Assembly (NCBI GenBank): GCA_014132595.1
Contig: BMAG01000043.1
Location: forward strand, 1 to 64,000
Origin: Gammaproteobacteria bacterium
GTDB taxonomy: Bacteria; Pseudomonadota; Gammaproteobacteria; DSM-16500
DNA length: 64,000 nt
Direction: 5' to 3'
Part shown: piece by piece, positions 28,061-38,149 of the stretch
Position numbering within the stretch: position 1 is the stretch's first letter
How the letters are laid out: each line of letters opens with the position of its first letter
The notes under the pieces: generated by a model
What the model was told of the DNA's origin: nothing
Databases searched by the model: none
The model's input: the letters and a program-made list of their open reading frames with translations, nothing else
Made by a program: the position numbers and the translations under genes

Positions 28061-29107
28061 TTAGCTTTCATCGTGAATCACCCGCGACTGCGGTGCTTCG
28101 AAGGATGACATTGTCGCCAAAACAATAGCGGGTTTTAATTCTTGCATACAACGATGATGCTGCAACGGACAAGTGCGTTGGAAACAAGGTTGACAATCTA
28201 GTTTTAAAGAAAGTACCTTGGCGTTTTTATAAAGAGGGGGGGTAAAAGAAGCGCTAGTTGGGCCATAGACAGCAATTAAAGGTTTATGTAGTGCTGCACC
28301 AATATGCATCAATCCTGAATCATTGCTGACGATCACGTTGGCTAATGATAATAAATCAACCGCTTCTTCCAATTTTGTTTTTCCGGCTAAATTCACAGCC
28401 CGTTCGCCGGTTGCCTCCCGAATTCGCTCGGCAACAGGATGGTCTTTAGGTGATCCAAAAATCCACACATCCCAACCTTCTTCTAATTTTACATTAGCAA
28501 CATCCGCATAATAATTTTCCGGCCACTGTTTGGCGGGACCAAATTCTGCGCCCGGACATAAAGCCAAAACGGGTTTCACAGGATTGATCAACTGATGATT
28601 GGACAATGCTATTCTCTGAGAAACAGGAGAAATGTTTAAATCAGGCAGCGGATAAACTTCCGGCAATTTTTCATTTTTATTTAGGCCTAATGCCATAAAG
28701 CGTTCGATCATCAGTGGATAACGTTTTTTATCCAGATGTCTTATATCATTCAAAATAAAATAACGCATTTCCCCCCGCCATCCCGTACGAACTGGAATAC
28801 GTGCCCACCACAAAACTAATGCTGACTTAAATGAGTTCGGCAAAACAATGGCTTGATCGTATTTGTTTTCACGCAAACGTTTGGCTAAACGATAACGTTC
28901 ATACAAACCTAATTGTCCATGACCTAATGACATCACGATAGCATTCGATACTTCCGGCATTCGCGCCAGTAAAGGCAAGCTCCAAGCGGGCGCTAAAACA
29001 TCAATCACTACATGCGGGTCACGTTGTTTAAGTAATTTAAAAAGACACTGCGCCATGACCATGTCACCGACCCACGCAGGTCCAACTATTAGAATTTTTT
29101 TATTCAT
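28061..29107 (-). CDS. waaF: LPS heptosyltransferase II
   Basis: Adds the second heptose to the LPS inner core. GT9 protein of 348 residues; typical segments are ILIVGPAWVGDMVMAQ, VLPNSFKSALV, RTGWRGEMRY, the acceptor/donor site CPGAEFGPAKQWP, and NDSGLMHIGAALHKPLIAVYGPTS. Its ATG lies inside the last codons of the upstream zinc-finger gene (8-base overlap), and waaC follows directly, so the three genes form one unit. Confidence 0.95.
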   Translation of the reverse strand: MNKKILIVGPAWVGDMVMAQCLFKLLKQRDPHVVIDVLAPAWSLPLLARMPEVSNAIVMSLGHGQLGLYERYRLAKRLRENKYDQAIVLPNSFKSALVLWWARIPVRTGWRGEMRYFILNDIRHLDKKRYPLMIERFMALGLNKNEKLPEVYPLPDLNISPVSQRIALSNHQLINPVKPVLALCPGAEFGPAKQWPENYYADVANVKLEEGWDVWIFGSPKDHPVAERIREATGERAVNLAGKTKLEEAVDLLSLANVIVSNDSGLMHIGAALHKPLIAVYGPTSASFTPPLYKNAKVLSLKLDCQPCFQRTCPLQHHRCMQELKPAIVLATMSSFEAPQSRVIHDES

Positions 29108-29300
29108 CTTTTAGTACATACTCTGCATCACAATAAGGACAAACTACATGTCCCGTCGCTTCAATGGGCAAATAAACACGAGGATGCGCATCCCAAAGAC
29201 GTTGATTAGGCAATGGGCAGCATAAAGGTAAATCGGCTCGCGTGATTTCGTAATACCGCTTGGTGCAGGCTTGTAAATTTTTCGTATCTTGCATATTCAC
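29100..29300 (-). CDS. Small CHCC-type zinc-finger protein
   Basis: A 66-residue protein with zinc ligands arranged as Cys27 or Cys28, His39 (DAHPRVYLPIE), Cys54 and Cys57 (CPYCDAEY). This is the zf-CHCC pattern shared with the complex I accessory subunit NDUFS6. The bacterial members have no firm function. It is first in the run with waaF and waaC and overlaps waaF by eight bases, so it is translationally coupled to LPS core synthesis. Confidence 0.85.
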   Translation of the reverse strand: MNMQDTKNLQACTKRYYEITRADLPLCCPLPNQRLWDAHPRVYLPIEATGHVVCPYCDAEYVLKDE

Positions 29301-29337
29301 AACTCCTAGGCATTTTTTATACTGCGCGAATTATAGC

Positions 29338-30273
29338 TTATTTTACGCTTAAATCACTCAGCAATGAGGAAATTCCTTTTTCCAGACCGATTTCATAACG
29401 ATATTTCAACTGACTTGCTGCGTTATTGACATGGGCATAAGAGTGAGGAATTTCACCTCTACGTTTTTCTACAAAATTGACTTGTGATTTGTAACCACCC
29501 GCCGCTTCAATGTAACTTACTAAATTTATTAAGGTTTCTGGAATGCCGGTGGCTATATTTAAAACACCAACATAATCACTTTGTGAAGCTAGCCAGTTAG
29601 CCCGCGCAACATCTAGAACGTGAATAAAATCTCTTGATTGCAACCCATCGCCAAAAATCGTCAAAGGCTCTTTTTTTTGATAGCCCGCAATAAACTTGGA
29701 GATTACTCCCGAGTAGGGTGAATCTGGTACTTGGCGGTCACCATACACATTAAAATACCGTAACCCTAGGCTCTTAATGCCGAATAGTCGATAATACAAG
29801 TCGGCATATCGCTCATTATTAGCTTTTTCCAGTGCATAAGGTGAAAGAGGTGCCATGGGTAATGCCATCTCATCCGAGCAAGGCAGCTCGGTATCTGCCC
29901 CATAAATTGCAGCGCTTGAAGCATACACGAGACGTATAGCAGGATTCGTTTCCCGAATTGCTTGTAAAACATGCAAAAAACCGCCTGTATTCACATTTAA
30001 AGACTGGATAGGATCTGCAATGGATTGAACGACAGAAGGCAATGCCGCTAAATGCAAAACAACATCGCATAAAGCCACTTCTTTAACTAAAGTAGAATAA
30101 TCCAGGACATCTGCTTGTATAAAGCGCAAATGCGGATGAAACAAATTCAGGTTCGTGATTTTACCGGTCGCAAGATTGTCCAACACCACAACATGGGCGC
30201 CCTGCTCCAGGAAAAAATCTACCGTGTGAGAGCCTATGAACCCTGCCCCCCCTGTTATTAATATACGCTTCAT
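29338..30273 (-). CDS. NAD-dependent nucleotide-sugar epimerase/dehydratase
   Basis: Extended short-chain dehydrogenase of 311 residues acting on a UDP- or GDP-sugar. The NAD loop is ITGGAGFIGSH, the catalytic Ser is in YASSAAIYG and the Tyr-Lys pair in SPYALEKANNE; RYFNVYGDRQVPDSPYSGV is the substrate-binding stretch typical of UDP-glucose/GlcNAc 4-epimerases (WbpP/GalE-like). Exact substrate cannot be told. With waaF, waaC and algC nearby, a role in LPS or O-antigen sugar supply is likely. The ATG at 30273 lies 17 bases after the nhaA stop. Confidence 0.9.
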   Translation of the reverse strand: MKRILITGGAGFIGSHTVDFFLEQGAHVVVLDNLATGKITNLNLFHPHLRFIQADVLDYSTLVKEVALCDVVLHLAALPSVVQSIADPIQSLNVNTGGFLHVLQAIRETNPAIRLVYASSAAIYGADTELPCSDEMALPMAPLSPYALEKANNERYADLYYRLFGIKSLGLRYFNVYGDRQVPDSPYSGVISKFIAGYQKKEPLTIFGDGLQSRDFIHVLDVARANWLASQSDYVGVLNIATGIPETLINLVSYIEAAGGYKSQVNFVEKRRGEIPHSYAHVNNAASQLKYRYEIGLEKGISSLLSDLSVK

Positions 30274-30290
30274 CTAGACTACCATGCGTT

Positions 30291-31490
30291 TTAAAGGAGC
30301 TCATTGTTCATGGGTTTATGGGTGGTGTCAACAGCAAAACGCAATACAAGAGCACCCAAGATGCCTGATAATAACGATGCGAGCAAAACACCAGCTCGTA
30401 CTTTAATAAGATAGAGAGGTGCTTCATCTTGAAAGGCAAGCGTCCCGATAAACAAACTCATCGTAAAACCTATACCGCATAACAATGCAACCCCATACAA
30501 CTGGAGCCATGTGACACGTTCCGGCAGCTTTGCCCATCCTGACTGTATCATCAACCAGGCAAAGCCAAAAACACCACACTGTTTACCTATAAACAATCCC
30601 GTTACAATACCCAGCGTGACAGGATCAATGAGGAGCCTAAGCGACAAGCCTTTTAATGGTAATCCCGCATTTGCAAAAGCAAAAACAGGCATCACAAAAT
30701 AGGCAGCCCAGGGCTGTAAAATTTTTTCGAGTCTCTCCAGAGAAGAAATGTCTTCCCCTTTTTGATGATGTATTGGCATCGTAAGCGCTATTAACATACC
30801 AGCGACTGTTGCATGCACCCCAGATTGTAAAACGCACACCCAAAGCAGTACACCAAAAATGAGGTAAATCCACAAACGCTGCACACCTACTCTGTTCAAG
30901 ATAAATAGAAAAAGCAAGATTGTGCCCGCTAAAAAAATAGAAATCCATGACAACTCGTGTGCTTGAAATACAGCAATAATAATAATGGCGCCGACATCAT
31001 CAAAAATAGCTAATGTCATTAAAAATAAGCGCAAGCCCAATGGAATACGTTTACCAAATATGGACAAAACTCCCAATGCAAAAGCAATATCCGTTGCAAC
31101 TGGTACAGCCCAACCCTGCAATGCTGCATTATGGCGCCATGTGATCATTGCATAGATCAAAGCAGGCACCATCATACCCCCAAATGCGGAAACCGCCGGC
31201 AATACTCTTTTTTGAAATTCTGACAAATGCCCTATTAAACACTCCCTTTTTAGCTCCAGCCCTACCAATAGAAAGAAGATTGTCATCAATCCTTCATTAA
31301 TCCAAGAAAGCACAGTTTTAGAAACGACAAGACCCGCCATCTTGAATTCAAAAGAGGTCTCTAATAAGGATTGATAACCTTCTGCAAAAACAGAATTACT
31401 GATAATCAATGCGGCGAGCGCCGCAATAAATAAGATAATACTACCCTTAGCCTCAGTCTTTAAAAACCGGTGAATTGCATTAAATAACAT
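30291..31490 (-). CDS. nhaA: Na+/H+ antiporter NhaA
   Basis: Inner-membrane exchanger that expels Na+ for two protons, used for pH and sodium balance. The protein is 399 residues with about twelve membrane spans. Signature stretches are TIFFLLVGLELKRE, VPVATDIAFALGVLSIFGKRIP (with the ion-binding Asp), LAIFDDVGAIIIIA (second Asp pair) and GIGFTMSLFIGTLAF. The frame runs to 31541; the ATG at 31490 (MLFNAIHRFLKTEAKGS) is preferred because it matches NhaA N-termini and has AAGGG upstream. Confidence 0.95.
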   Translation of the reverse strand: MLFNAIHRFLKTEAKGSIILFIAALAALIISNSVFAEGYQSLLETSFEFKMAGLVVSKTVLSWINEGLMTIFFLLVGLELKRECLIGHLSEFQKRVLPAVSAFGGMMVPALIYAMITWRHNAALQGWAVPVATDIAFALGVLSIFGKRIPLGLRLFLMTLAIFDDVGAIIIIAVFQAHELSWISIFLAGTILLFLFILNRVGVQRLWIYLIFGVLLWVCVLQSGVHATVAGMLIALTMPIHHQKGEDISSLERLEKILQPWAAYFVMPVFAFANAGLPLKGLSLRLLIDPVTLGIVTGLFIGKQCGVFGFAWLMIQSGWAKLPERVTWLQLYGVALLCGIGFTMSLFIGTLAFQDEAPLYLIKVRAGVLLASLLSGILGALVLRFAVDTTHKPMNNELL

Positions 31491-31609
31491 AATAAATATA
31501 CCCTTATTAACTTGGCTGTGACACTTACCCGCCCCCACCATGAGGATTTCTAAGCTAAGATCAACTATTCCTTGTGTTTATGCCAATTATGCAATAAATT
31601 CACTTTCGA

Positions 31610-31615
31610 TATACT
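31610..31615 (+). promoter_or_regulatory. Candidate -10 element for pgk-pyk
   Basis: TATACT lies 24 bases before the pgk ATG, in the gap with divergent nhaA. The -35 region is poor, so this is a weak call. Confidence 0.35.
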
Positions 31616-31639
31616 TTTAAAGTCCAAGGAGTATGGTAA

Positions 31640-32833
31640 ATGACTATTATAAAGATGTCTGACCTTAAGTTAAAAAACAAGCGTGTTCTCCTGCGTGAAG
31701 ATTTAAATGTTCCCTTAAAAAATGGCGAACCTACCAGTGATTTACGCATACGTGCCGCACTGCCAACCATTAAAGCAGCTATGCAGGCGGGCGCCAAGGT
31801 CATGATCCTATCACATTTGGGTCGACCCGAGGAGGGCAGCTCAGATCCCCAATTTTCATTAGCACCGGTCGCTGCTGTTTTATCAAAGCTATTGAAAAAA
31901 GAAGTGCCTCTGATCCCAAACTGGATCAACGGTTTTGACATGGGCGATCACAATGTCGTCTTGCTCGAAAATGTTCGTTTAATTCCAGGCGAAAAAGAAA
32001 ACAAAGCTGAGCTTGCGAAAAAAATGGCAAGCTTATGCGATGTATTTGTCATGGATGCTTTTGCAACAGCCCATCGTGCTGAAGTCTCCACTTGTGGCAT
32101 TATTGAATACGCACCCATTGCCTGCGCAGGTCCTTTGCTCATCAGCGAACTAGAAGCACTCCGCAATATCATGCATAATCCCAAGCATCCTGTGGTTGCA
32201 ATTGTCGGCGGCTCAAAAGTTTCAACCAAATTAGGTTTGCTAGAATCACTCTCTCATAAGGTAGACACACTGATTATTGGAGGGGGCATCGCAAATACTT
32301 TTATTGCTGCTCAAGGATACACAGTCGGCAGATCACTTTATGAACCTGATCTTATTGATGTAGCAGAGCAACTCACTCTCAATGCCCAACAACGCGGTGC
32401 AGAAATTCCTATTCCTACCGATGTAATCGTAGCAGAGAAACTTTCTGAGGATGCTGAAAGCTCAGCCCGCCTCGTCTCTCAGGTGGATGATAATGAAAAA
32501 ATTTATGATCTGGGTCCTGATACGATTAAAAAATATGTCGGCATTATCAAAAAAGCAAAAACTATTTTATGGAACGGCCCTGTGGGCGCTTTTGAAATAG
32601 AACAGTTTGGCGAAGGAACAGAAGCAATTGCTCAGGCAATCGCTGAAAGCAAAGGCTTTTCCGTTGCAGGCGGCGGCGACACCCTCGCTGCAATTGAAAA
32701 ATACCATATTGCCGATAAAATTGATTACATCTCTACAGGTGGCGGCGCTTTCTTATCTTATCTTGAAGGCAAACCCTTACCTGCTATTGATGCCTTAGAA
32801 CATCATGTTTCAAAACACGAGAAGGTGACATGA
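31640..32833 (+). CDS. pgk: Phosphoglycerate kinase
   Basis: Glycolytic enzyme making ATP and 3-phosphoglycerate from 1,3-bisphosphoglycerate. The protein is 397 residues. Landmarks: [49 protein letters not shown] and the C-terminal [14 protein letters not shown] with [14 protein letters not shown] precedes the ATG at 31640 by eight bases; a second ATG five codons in is possible. Its stop overlaps the pyk start by four bases (ATGA). Confidence 0.97.
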   Translation: MTIIKMSDLKLKNKRVLLREDLNVPLKNGEPTSDLRIRAALPTIKAAMQAGAKVMILSHLGRPEEGSSDPQFSLAPVAAVLSKLLKKEVPLIPNWINGFDMGDHNVVLLENVRLIPGEKENKAELAKKMASLCDVFVMDAFATAHRAEVSTCGIIEYAPIACAGPLLISELEALRNIMHNPKHPVVAIVGGSKVSTKLGLLESLSHKVDTLIIGGGIANTFIAAQGYTVGRSLYEPDLIDVAEQLTLNAQQRGAEIPIPTDVIVAEKLSEDAESSARLVSQVDDNEKIYDLGPDTIKKYVGIIKKAKTILWNGPVGAFEIEQFGEGTEAIAQAIAESKGFSVAGGGDTLAAIEKYHIADKIDYISTGGGAFLSYLEGKPLPAIDALEHHVSKHEKVT

Positions 32834-34296
32834 ACACGCCGTTACGCCGCACTAAAATTGTTGTTACACTGGGTCCCTCGCTGGACAATGTTGATATGTT
32901 AGAACGTGTGATCACTGAGGGCGCAGATGTGTTTCGCGCCAATTTTTCACACGGCTCCCTTCAAACACACGAAGAACGAATCACAAGCGTCCGTGAGATC
33001 GCAAAAAAACATGGGAAAGTCGTTGCTATTCTTATCGATTTACAAGGACCCAAAATTCGTATCGGACGTTTTAAAAATAAAAAAATACAGCTGCACGAAG
33101 GCCAGCGTTTTATATTCGACACCAAACTAGATTCCGATGAAGGAACCGAAGAAAGCGTAAGTCTAGATTATAAAAATTTATTACATGACGTACATCCGAA
33201 TGACACTCTACTGCTCGATGACGGTCGAATTGTAATGACTGTTGAGCAAATCAAAGCACATTGTATTTATTGCAAAGTCGTTGTTGGCGGAGAACTCTCC
33301 AATAACAAAGGCATTAACCGATTAGGCGGCGGCCTTTCTGCAGATGCTCTCACCGATAAAGACCGCTCCGATATCATCGATGCCGTACGCCTTCAAGCCG
33401 ACTACATTGCTATCTCCTTCCCTCGCAATGCGGATGATGTGAAAGAAGCTCGCACCTTGCTAAAAGCTGCGGGCGGCAATGCTGGCATTATCGCTAAAAT
33501 TGAACGTGCAGAAGCCGTTGCAAATATCGATGAAATAACTAAAGCCGCCGATGGCATCATGGTTGCTCGCGGCGACCTAGGTGTTGAATTGGGTGATGCA
33601 GAATTGCCCGGTGTTCAAAAAAATATTATTCATACTGCCCGCTCATTGAATAAACCCGTTATCACAGCAACACAAATGCTTGAGACCATGACTTACAACA
33701 CAATTCCTACACGTGCCGAAGTTTCAGATGTAGCAAACGCCGTGTTAGACGGAACAGATGCTGTCATGTTGTCACAAGAATCTGCTGTAGGAAAATATCC
33801 CGATAAAGCCGTTGCGGCCCTCAACCGAATTTGCTTGAGCGCTGAAAAAAACCCTATTTCAAAACGCTCGCGTCATCGCATGGATATTCAGTTCAAATAT
33901 GTGGATGAGGCTATCGCGATGGCAACTATGTACACCGCCAATCATCTAGATATTAAAGCGATCATTGCCTTAACTGAATCAGGCACGACCCCGCTTTGGA
34001 TGTCACGAGTACGCTCTAGCATCCCTATTTACGGCTTAAGCCGACATCCAACGACACAGCGTCGCATGGCACTCTATCGCGGCGTGTACCCAATCGCTTT
34101 CGATGCCACACATATTGATAGACGTATCTTAAATCAATCTGCTGTACACGAACTGCAAATTAGAAACATCATTAAAGATGGCGATCTCGTTATTATCAAT
34201 AAAGGTGATTTAATTGGTATTCACGGCCGCACTAACTCCATGAAAATCGTAACTGTAGGCGGCTTGCCGCACACCCATCTGGATAAAGATAAATAG
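32830..34296 (+). CDS. pyk: Pyruvate kinase
   Basis: Final ATP-forming step of glycolysis. The 488-residue protein has the N-terminal [25 protein letters not shown], the catalytic Lys region [11 protein letters not shown], the metal site [14 protein letters not shown] and TATQMLETM, with a C-terminal regulatory domain. It is co-translated with pgk through an ATGA overlap. The pairing of pgk and pyk without gap or fba between them means only the lower payoff steps are here. Confidence 0.97.
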   Translation: MNTPLRRTKIVVTLGPSLDNVDMLERVITEGADVFRANFSHGSLQTHEERITSVREIAKKHGKVVAILIDLQGPKIRIGRFKNKKIQLHEGQRFIFDTKLDSDEGTEESVSLDYKNLLHDVHPNDTLLLDDGRIVMTVEQIKAHCIYCKVVVGGELSNNKGINRLGGGLSADALTDKDRSDIIDAVRLQADYIAISFPRNADDVKEARTLLKAAGGNAGIIAKIERAEAVANIDEITKAADGIMVARGDLGVELGDAELPGVQKNIIHTARSLNKPVITATQMLETMTYNTIPTRAEVSDVANAVLDGTDAVMLSQESAVGKYPDKAVAALNRICLSAEKNPISKRSRHRMDIQFKYVDEAIAMATMYTANHLDIKAIIALTESGTTPLWMSRVRSSIPIYGLSRHPTTQRRMALYRGVYPIAFDATHIDRRILNQSAVHELQIRNIIKDGDLVIINKGDLIGIHGRTNSMKIVTVGGLPHTHLDKDK

Positions 34297-34304
34297 CTAA
34301 TAGG

Positions 34305-34376
34305 AAGGTCCTTCATCGTGGCTTCGAAGAGGGACTTAACCCACTGCCCGCCCCGTTTTAAAACAGGCTGTATATT
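34305..34376 (+). repeat. Dispersed intergenic palindromic repeat, copy 1
   Basis: About 72 bases after pyk, matching the element at 39999-40072. Shared blocks are GTCCTTCAT, CTTCGA, GAGGGACTT and CCGTTTTAAAACAG. The first blocks fold into a hairpin (GTCCTTC with GAGGGAC). It lies between convergent pyk and the FUSC-type gene, where it may also stop transcription. Confidence 0.75.
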
Positions 34377-34426
34377 TACGCTCCGGATGAAGTCTTTTTG
34401 CGAAGGCATGACAGACAGCTAAACTA

Positions 34427-35305
34427 TCAGCGTAATGTCTGTGTCAAACGTAACAAAGCATTACGCAATTCCTGCAAATTATAGATAAATTCCGTTAAAT
34501 ACAATAAATCTGTCGAAGGTGATACTGAATCCATTGCTGATGAAACGATTTCTTTAAATTGAGATTCAATTTCTGCAAGCTCTAAATCAAAATCAATAAT
34601 TTTTACCGATAATTTCTTTAGCTCTAACACCGTGATGATCGCCGCAATAAATTGTTCAACACGCACAATGCACTGCAACAAAGGCTCTCTTATTGTGTTT
34701 AACAAATTATCCGGATATGTAAAGCGCGCCAAATGATGCATTGCAAATAAAATTTCGCCGATTTGACCTACTTTCATAAAAAAATATCGATACCCCTTTT
34801 GCAGAGTAAGATCAAATCCTGCCTCATAAACCCAGGCGGGTAGTTTCATCAACTTTTCTTCAACATTTACTTTTTCTTTTTCTGCATCTATTGAATTTTT
34901 GTCTAATAACAAAGAAACAAGCGAAGAAAAATATAAAGAATAGGATCTCAGGATTGGAACAAACGCATTACGGAATTCAATATCAACCTTATCGGGAAAA
35001 AGAATAACATTAAACGCTATTCCTATCACAGCACCAAGCACGACATCATACATTCTCATATACAATGAACGAATCGGTGAAAAAATCAAAGAGACTATAA
35101 TCACCGCGCTGGACAAGAGAAAAAATCGCCACAATCCTTGATAAAGCGCACTACCTGTCGGAGTTAACATGACAATGAGGGTTGCAAGAGGAAGCCACGC
35201 TTCTTTTGTACTTGCCAGATAATAATTTACAACCAAAGAAGCGACAAGCGCGCAAAAAATTCTAACCGTATGCCTAATTGAGTTTATTTTAAGATAGTTT
35301 TTCAT
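34427..35305 (-). pseudogene. FUSC-type membrane protein, C-terminal part of a split gene
   Basis: A 292-residue ORF with about five membrane helices in residues 10-115 (ASLVVNYYLAS, WLPLATLIVMLTPTG, FFLLSSAVIIVSLIF, VVLGAVIGIAFNVILFP) followed by a helical cytosolic domain. This matches one half of the FUSC (fusaric-acid resistance/aromatic efflux) family, whose usual form is membrane-cytosol-membrane-cytosol. The neighbouring ORF at 35289-35855 resembles the cytosolic half and is one frame off with a 17-base overlap, so this is probably the second half of a frameshifted gene. It could still be expressed alone. Its own ATG has no clear ribosome site. Confidence 0.6.
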
Positions 35306-35855
35306 AAACTTTATTTATCTCTTCATTTATGGCATATAAATTCTGAATAAAAAATAAAAAAATAATCGGCTCGGATGACGTCACTTTTAATACCCGATGA
35401 GAAATAGCTTCAAAAGCAATAACAGAGTCTAATAACTCCAGAGGCTGATTCAATTTTTTCCCCCATACAAGTTTTTTTATAGCATCCTTCATTGCAATAG
35501 ATATAGCTTTATCAACGGACTGCATTTCCAGAGAACAAATTTCAAAAATAGCATATTCCCTCTCGCGAAATCGCAATTGATGCAAAGCAAAAATAATTTC
35601 GCTCAAATGATCGATGCTAGAAAAAAGCGAATGCCATTTTTCTGAAATTTTTTTATTCTTTAATAATTGCCGTGCAGCATTTTGTTTATTTAACCATTTT
35701 GAACGTTTTTTATAGAGCACATTTTCATAATGTGGTTGTTTAGAAAAATAATCCCGATAACTATAGCAAGTAAAATATGCATGTTGTAATTCCGCTAACG
35801 CACTCAAACAGTTAGCTAATCTTATTTTAATGAATAATTCGCCGATGTGTGACAA
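35289..35855 (-). pseudogene. FUSC-type cytosolic segment, N-terminal membrane part missing
   Basis: A 188-residue helical ORF opening only with TTG (35853-35855); the first internal ATG is far downstream. It has no membrane domain. Its middle (SEIIFALHQLRFRERE) and end (FIQNLYAINEEINKVYEKL) resemble the cytosolic tail of the next ORF (GEILFAMHHLARFTYP; FIYNLQELRNALLRL), as expected for the two repeats of a FUSC protein. An N-terminal membrane half should lie upstream, but only 181 bases separate it from psd and none is seen there. A truncated, frameshifted gene is the best reading; AAGGAAG before the TTG leaves a small chance that it is made. Confidence 0.55.
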
Positions 35856-35999
35856 GAGGTCATTCTTCCTTAAAGCTAGTCACTTAGTGTATGTGCAAAG
35901 CTTGGCTGGGTAAATAACTGATTTCTTCCTGCGAGATAACTGTCAAAGCTTAACCTATCTTTTCAACAAACAATGCTATGGATATCTTCTTTCACAAGC

Positions 36000-36005
36000 T
36001 ATAAT
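36000..36005 (+). promoter_or_regulatory. Candidate -10 element for psd
   Basis: TATAAT 31 bases before the psd ATG. No good -35 hexamer stands at 16-18 bases, so confidence is low. Confidence 0.35.
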
Positions 36006-36036
36006 CCTCTTTCTTTTAATCTGGTGTTTATAATTT

Positions 36037-36879
36037 ATGCAGATCCATTGGAAAATAGTATTGCAATATATAGCGCCGCAACGCGTTTTATCATGGCTTT
36101 CTCGCACACTTTGTGAATGCCGTTGGCGTTGGTGGAAGAATTGGCAGATTCGATTTCTTATTAATCATTATGGAGCTGACTTGAGTGCAGCCAGATTAGA
36201 GCGTCTTGAAGACTACCCTACTTTTAATAGCTTCTTCACCCGATTGTTAAAACCCGAATTAAGACCTATTGTTCAAGGCATTAATCAAATAGCATGCCCT
36301 GTAGATGGTGTCATTAGTCAAATTGGGGAAATACAAAATAACTCTTTGCTGCAAGCAAAAGGTTTTTATTTTACATTAGAAGCCTTATTAGGTGGTTTTA
36401 AAACTCACGCAACGACGTTTAACAACGGTAGTTATGCAACATTATATCTTTCCCCTAAAGACTATCATCGTGTCCATATGCCTTTTACAGGTACTTTACG
36501 TGAAACCATTTATGTTCCCGGTAAACTTTTTTCGGTTAACCAACTTACCACTGAACAGATTCCACAATTATTTTCACGGAACGAACGTTTGATTTGTCTG
36601 TTTGATACTGCGCTAGGATCTATGGCTGTTATTTTAGTGGGGGCAATGTGCGTAGGCAGCATTCAAACTACATGGTCTGCAGAAGATCATGGGGGGACAT
36701 TAAAACAAACTCTTTATTCTGATCCTATCATCATAGAACGCGGTGCTGAGCTTGGACATTTCAAAATGGGATCAACGGTCATTATCTTATTTGAAAAAAA
36801 TAAAGTTGAATGGTCTGATCAATTGCAAGCGGCTGTGACTGTAAAGATGGGACAATTAATGGGTTTAGCCAATCTTTAA
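36037..36879 (+). CDS. psd: Phosphatidylserine decarboxylase proenzyme
   Basis: Makes phosphatidylethanolamine from phosphatidylserine at the inner membrane. The 280-residue proenzyme self-cleaves between Gly and Ser of the GHFKMGSTVIILF motif (usually LGST), giving the pyruvoyl alpha chain. Other landmarks: YPTFNSFFTRLLKPELRP, CPVDGVISQIG and SPKDYHRVHMPFTG with the catalytic His. The N-terminal 30 residues include a likely membrane-anchoring helix. Single gene, divergent from the FUSC remnant. Confidence 0.95.
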   Translation: MQIHWKIVLQYIAPQRVLSWLSRTLCECRWRWWKNWQIRFLINHYGADLSAARLERLEDYPTFNSFFTRLLKPELRPIVQGINQIACPVDGVISQIGEIQNNSLLQAKGFYFTLEALLGGFKTHATTFNNGSYATLYLSPKDYHRVHMPFTGTLRETIYVPGKLFSVNQLTTEQIPQLFSRNERLICLFDTALGSMAVILVGAMCVGSIQTTWSAEDHGGTLKQTLYSDPIIIERGAELGHFKMGSTVIILFEKNKVEWSDQLQAAVTVKMGQLMGLANL

Positions 36880-37205
36880 AGAGAAATAGGGACAATCTTG
36901 AGATCGCCCCTACCTTTTACTACCCTAGGCATCCTGCCCTGTTTGCAAATCCTTAGCAAACTATCCTAAAAACGTTAAGTACAAATCCTTGTACCGGTCC
37001 TTGACCCATCCTTGGAACTATAAATCATAGCAAAAGTATAATGATGCCTTATCATTGAACAAGCGCTTTTATTTGTAAAAAAAAGAAACTTAAATTTGAT
37101 TGGTAAATTTTTCAAGGAGTTATAGGAAAATAGAGAGGTTCTCAGCTCGCATTTCACAGAATTATCTTAGAATTATCATGGCATAAATCTTACAAAAACA
37201 TGTCA
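36880..37205. other. Non-coding gap between psd and a small membrane protein gene
   Basis: 326 bases between convergent genes. It holds two small perfect stem-loops, GTTTGC/GCAAAC at 36941-36961 and GTACAA/TTGTAC at 36979-36994, both with AATCC in the loop. No long ORF with a ribosome site, no tRNA and no clear terminator T-run were seen. The 60-residue frame on the minus strand here has no family-like features. Confidence 0.6.
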
Positions 37206-37499
37206 CTATAACTGAATAAACTTATGACAAAAGCGCGTTAACCCATGCTGAATCATGGAGCCCAGCCATAATCCCAACATACTTGCGCCAAAAAAGAGGA
37301 TTGCTATGTAAATAGGCAACAAAGCAATAGCAATCACATGCCAATGCCTTGCCCAATGACTTATCATAGTTTGAGTAATGTTAATGGATAATAAGGGAAT
37401 ATTTTCACATAACAATACATCGCCCATTGCTAAAGCAACGAGTATGAGGCCGATAACTCCGCCGATGTTTAAGTATTGTTGTGTCATATTAGGCTTCAT
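37206..37499 (-). CDS. Small two-helix membrane protein, unknown
   Basis: A 97-residue protein I do not recognise. Two hydrophobic helices are predicted, about 12-31 (IGGVIGLILVALAMGDVLL) and 55-80 (VIAIALLPIYIAILFFGASML), joined by a loop with SHWARHWH, which is rich in His and Trp. The start ATG lacks a strong ribosome site. It lies 76 bases before folE on the same strand. It could be real, as the hydrophobic pattern is regular, but no homology is claimed. Confidence 0.55.
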   Translation of the reverse strand: MKPNMTQQYLNIGGVIGLILVALAMGDVLLCENIPLLSINITQTMISHWARHWHVIAIALLPIYIAILFFGASMLGLWLGSMIQHGLTRFCHKFIQL

Positions 37500-37575
37500 C
37501 TAGCATTTAAGTATCTGAGATTATAAAGGTGTTAGCTTAAGATTTTCTTAAGACATCAAAATTTAAGTCTTTTTA

Positions 37576-38133
37576 TCAGGATTCCTTCTGTACTAGACTT
37601 AAAAACTCAGATCGTGTGCCGCGGTCAGTACGAAAACCGCCTAGCATCACGGACGTAGTCATGACGGAATTTTGTTTTTCTACGCCTCGCATCATCATGC
37701 ACAAATGCTTAGCTTCAATAATGACACCCACGCCCCAGCCACCGGTAATTTGCAGCACGGTTTCTGCAATTTGTTTTGTCAGCCTCTCCTGAACTTGTAG
37801 ACGACGCGCAAAAACATCGACTATGCGGGCAACTTTAGATAGCCCAATGACCTTGCCGCTTGGGATATAAGCGACATGACATTTACCAATAAAAGGCAGC
37901 AAGTGGTGCTCGCATAATGAATAGAGTTCGATATCTTTCACGATAATCATTTCATCATTATCGGACTCAAATAATGCTCCATTTACAACTTCTTCTACTG
38001 ATTGCGTATATCCTTGCGTTAAAAACTGCAATGCTGTTGCAGCACGCTGAGGTGTGTCTTTAAGTCCGTCCCGTTCAACATCCTCGCCAATTGATGTAAT
38101 AATTTTTTTAAAATGCTCTTTCACCTTTGTCAC
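37576..38133 (-). CDS. folE: GTP cyclohydrolase I
   Basis: First step of tetrahydrofolate synthesis, converting GTP to dihydroneopterin triphosphate. The 185-residue protein has the zinc and catalytic motif [20 protein letters not shown], then [23 protein letters not shown] and the late Cys/His segment [13 protein letters not shown]. Length matches the shorter bacterial forms. It follows the HIT gene by 16 bases, so they are likely co-transcribed. It supplies the folate that GcvT and ThyA use. Confidence 0.96.
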   Translation of the reverse strand: MTKVKEHFKKIITSIGEDVERDGLKDTPQRAATALQFLTQGYTQSVEEVVNGALFESDNDEMIIVKDIELYSLCEHHLLPFIGKCHVAYIPSGKVIGLSKVARIVDVFARRLQVQERLTKQIAETVLQITGGWGVGVIIEAKHLCMMMRGVEKQNSVMTTSVMLGGFRTDRGTRSEFLSLVQKES

Positions 38134-38149
38134 CTACTGATATAAATAA

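Noticed and set aside
36029-36034. TATAAT two bases before the psd ATG
   Set aside because: It would start transcription inside the start codon; the box at 36000 is a better fit.
36975-37157. Minus-strand 60-residue ORF in the psd downstream gap
   Set aside because: No ribosome site, no domain-like pattern, and it crosses a perfect stem-loop.
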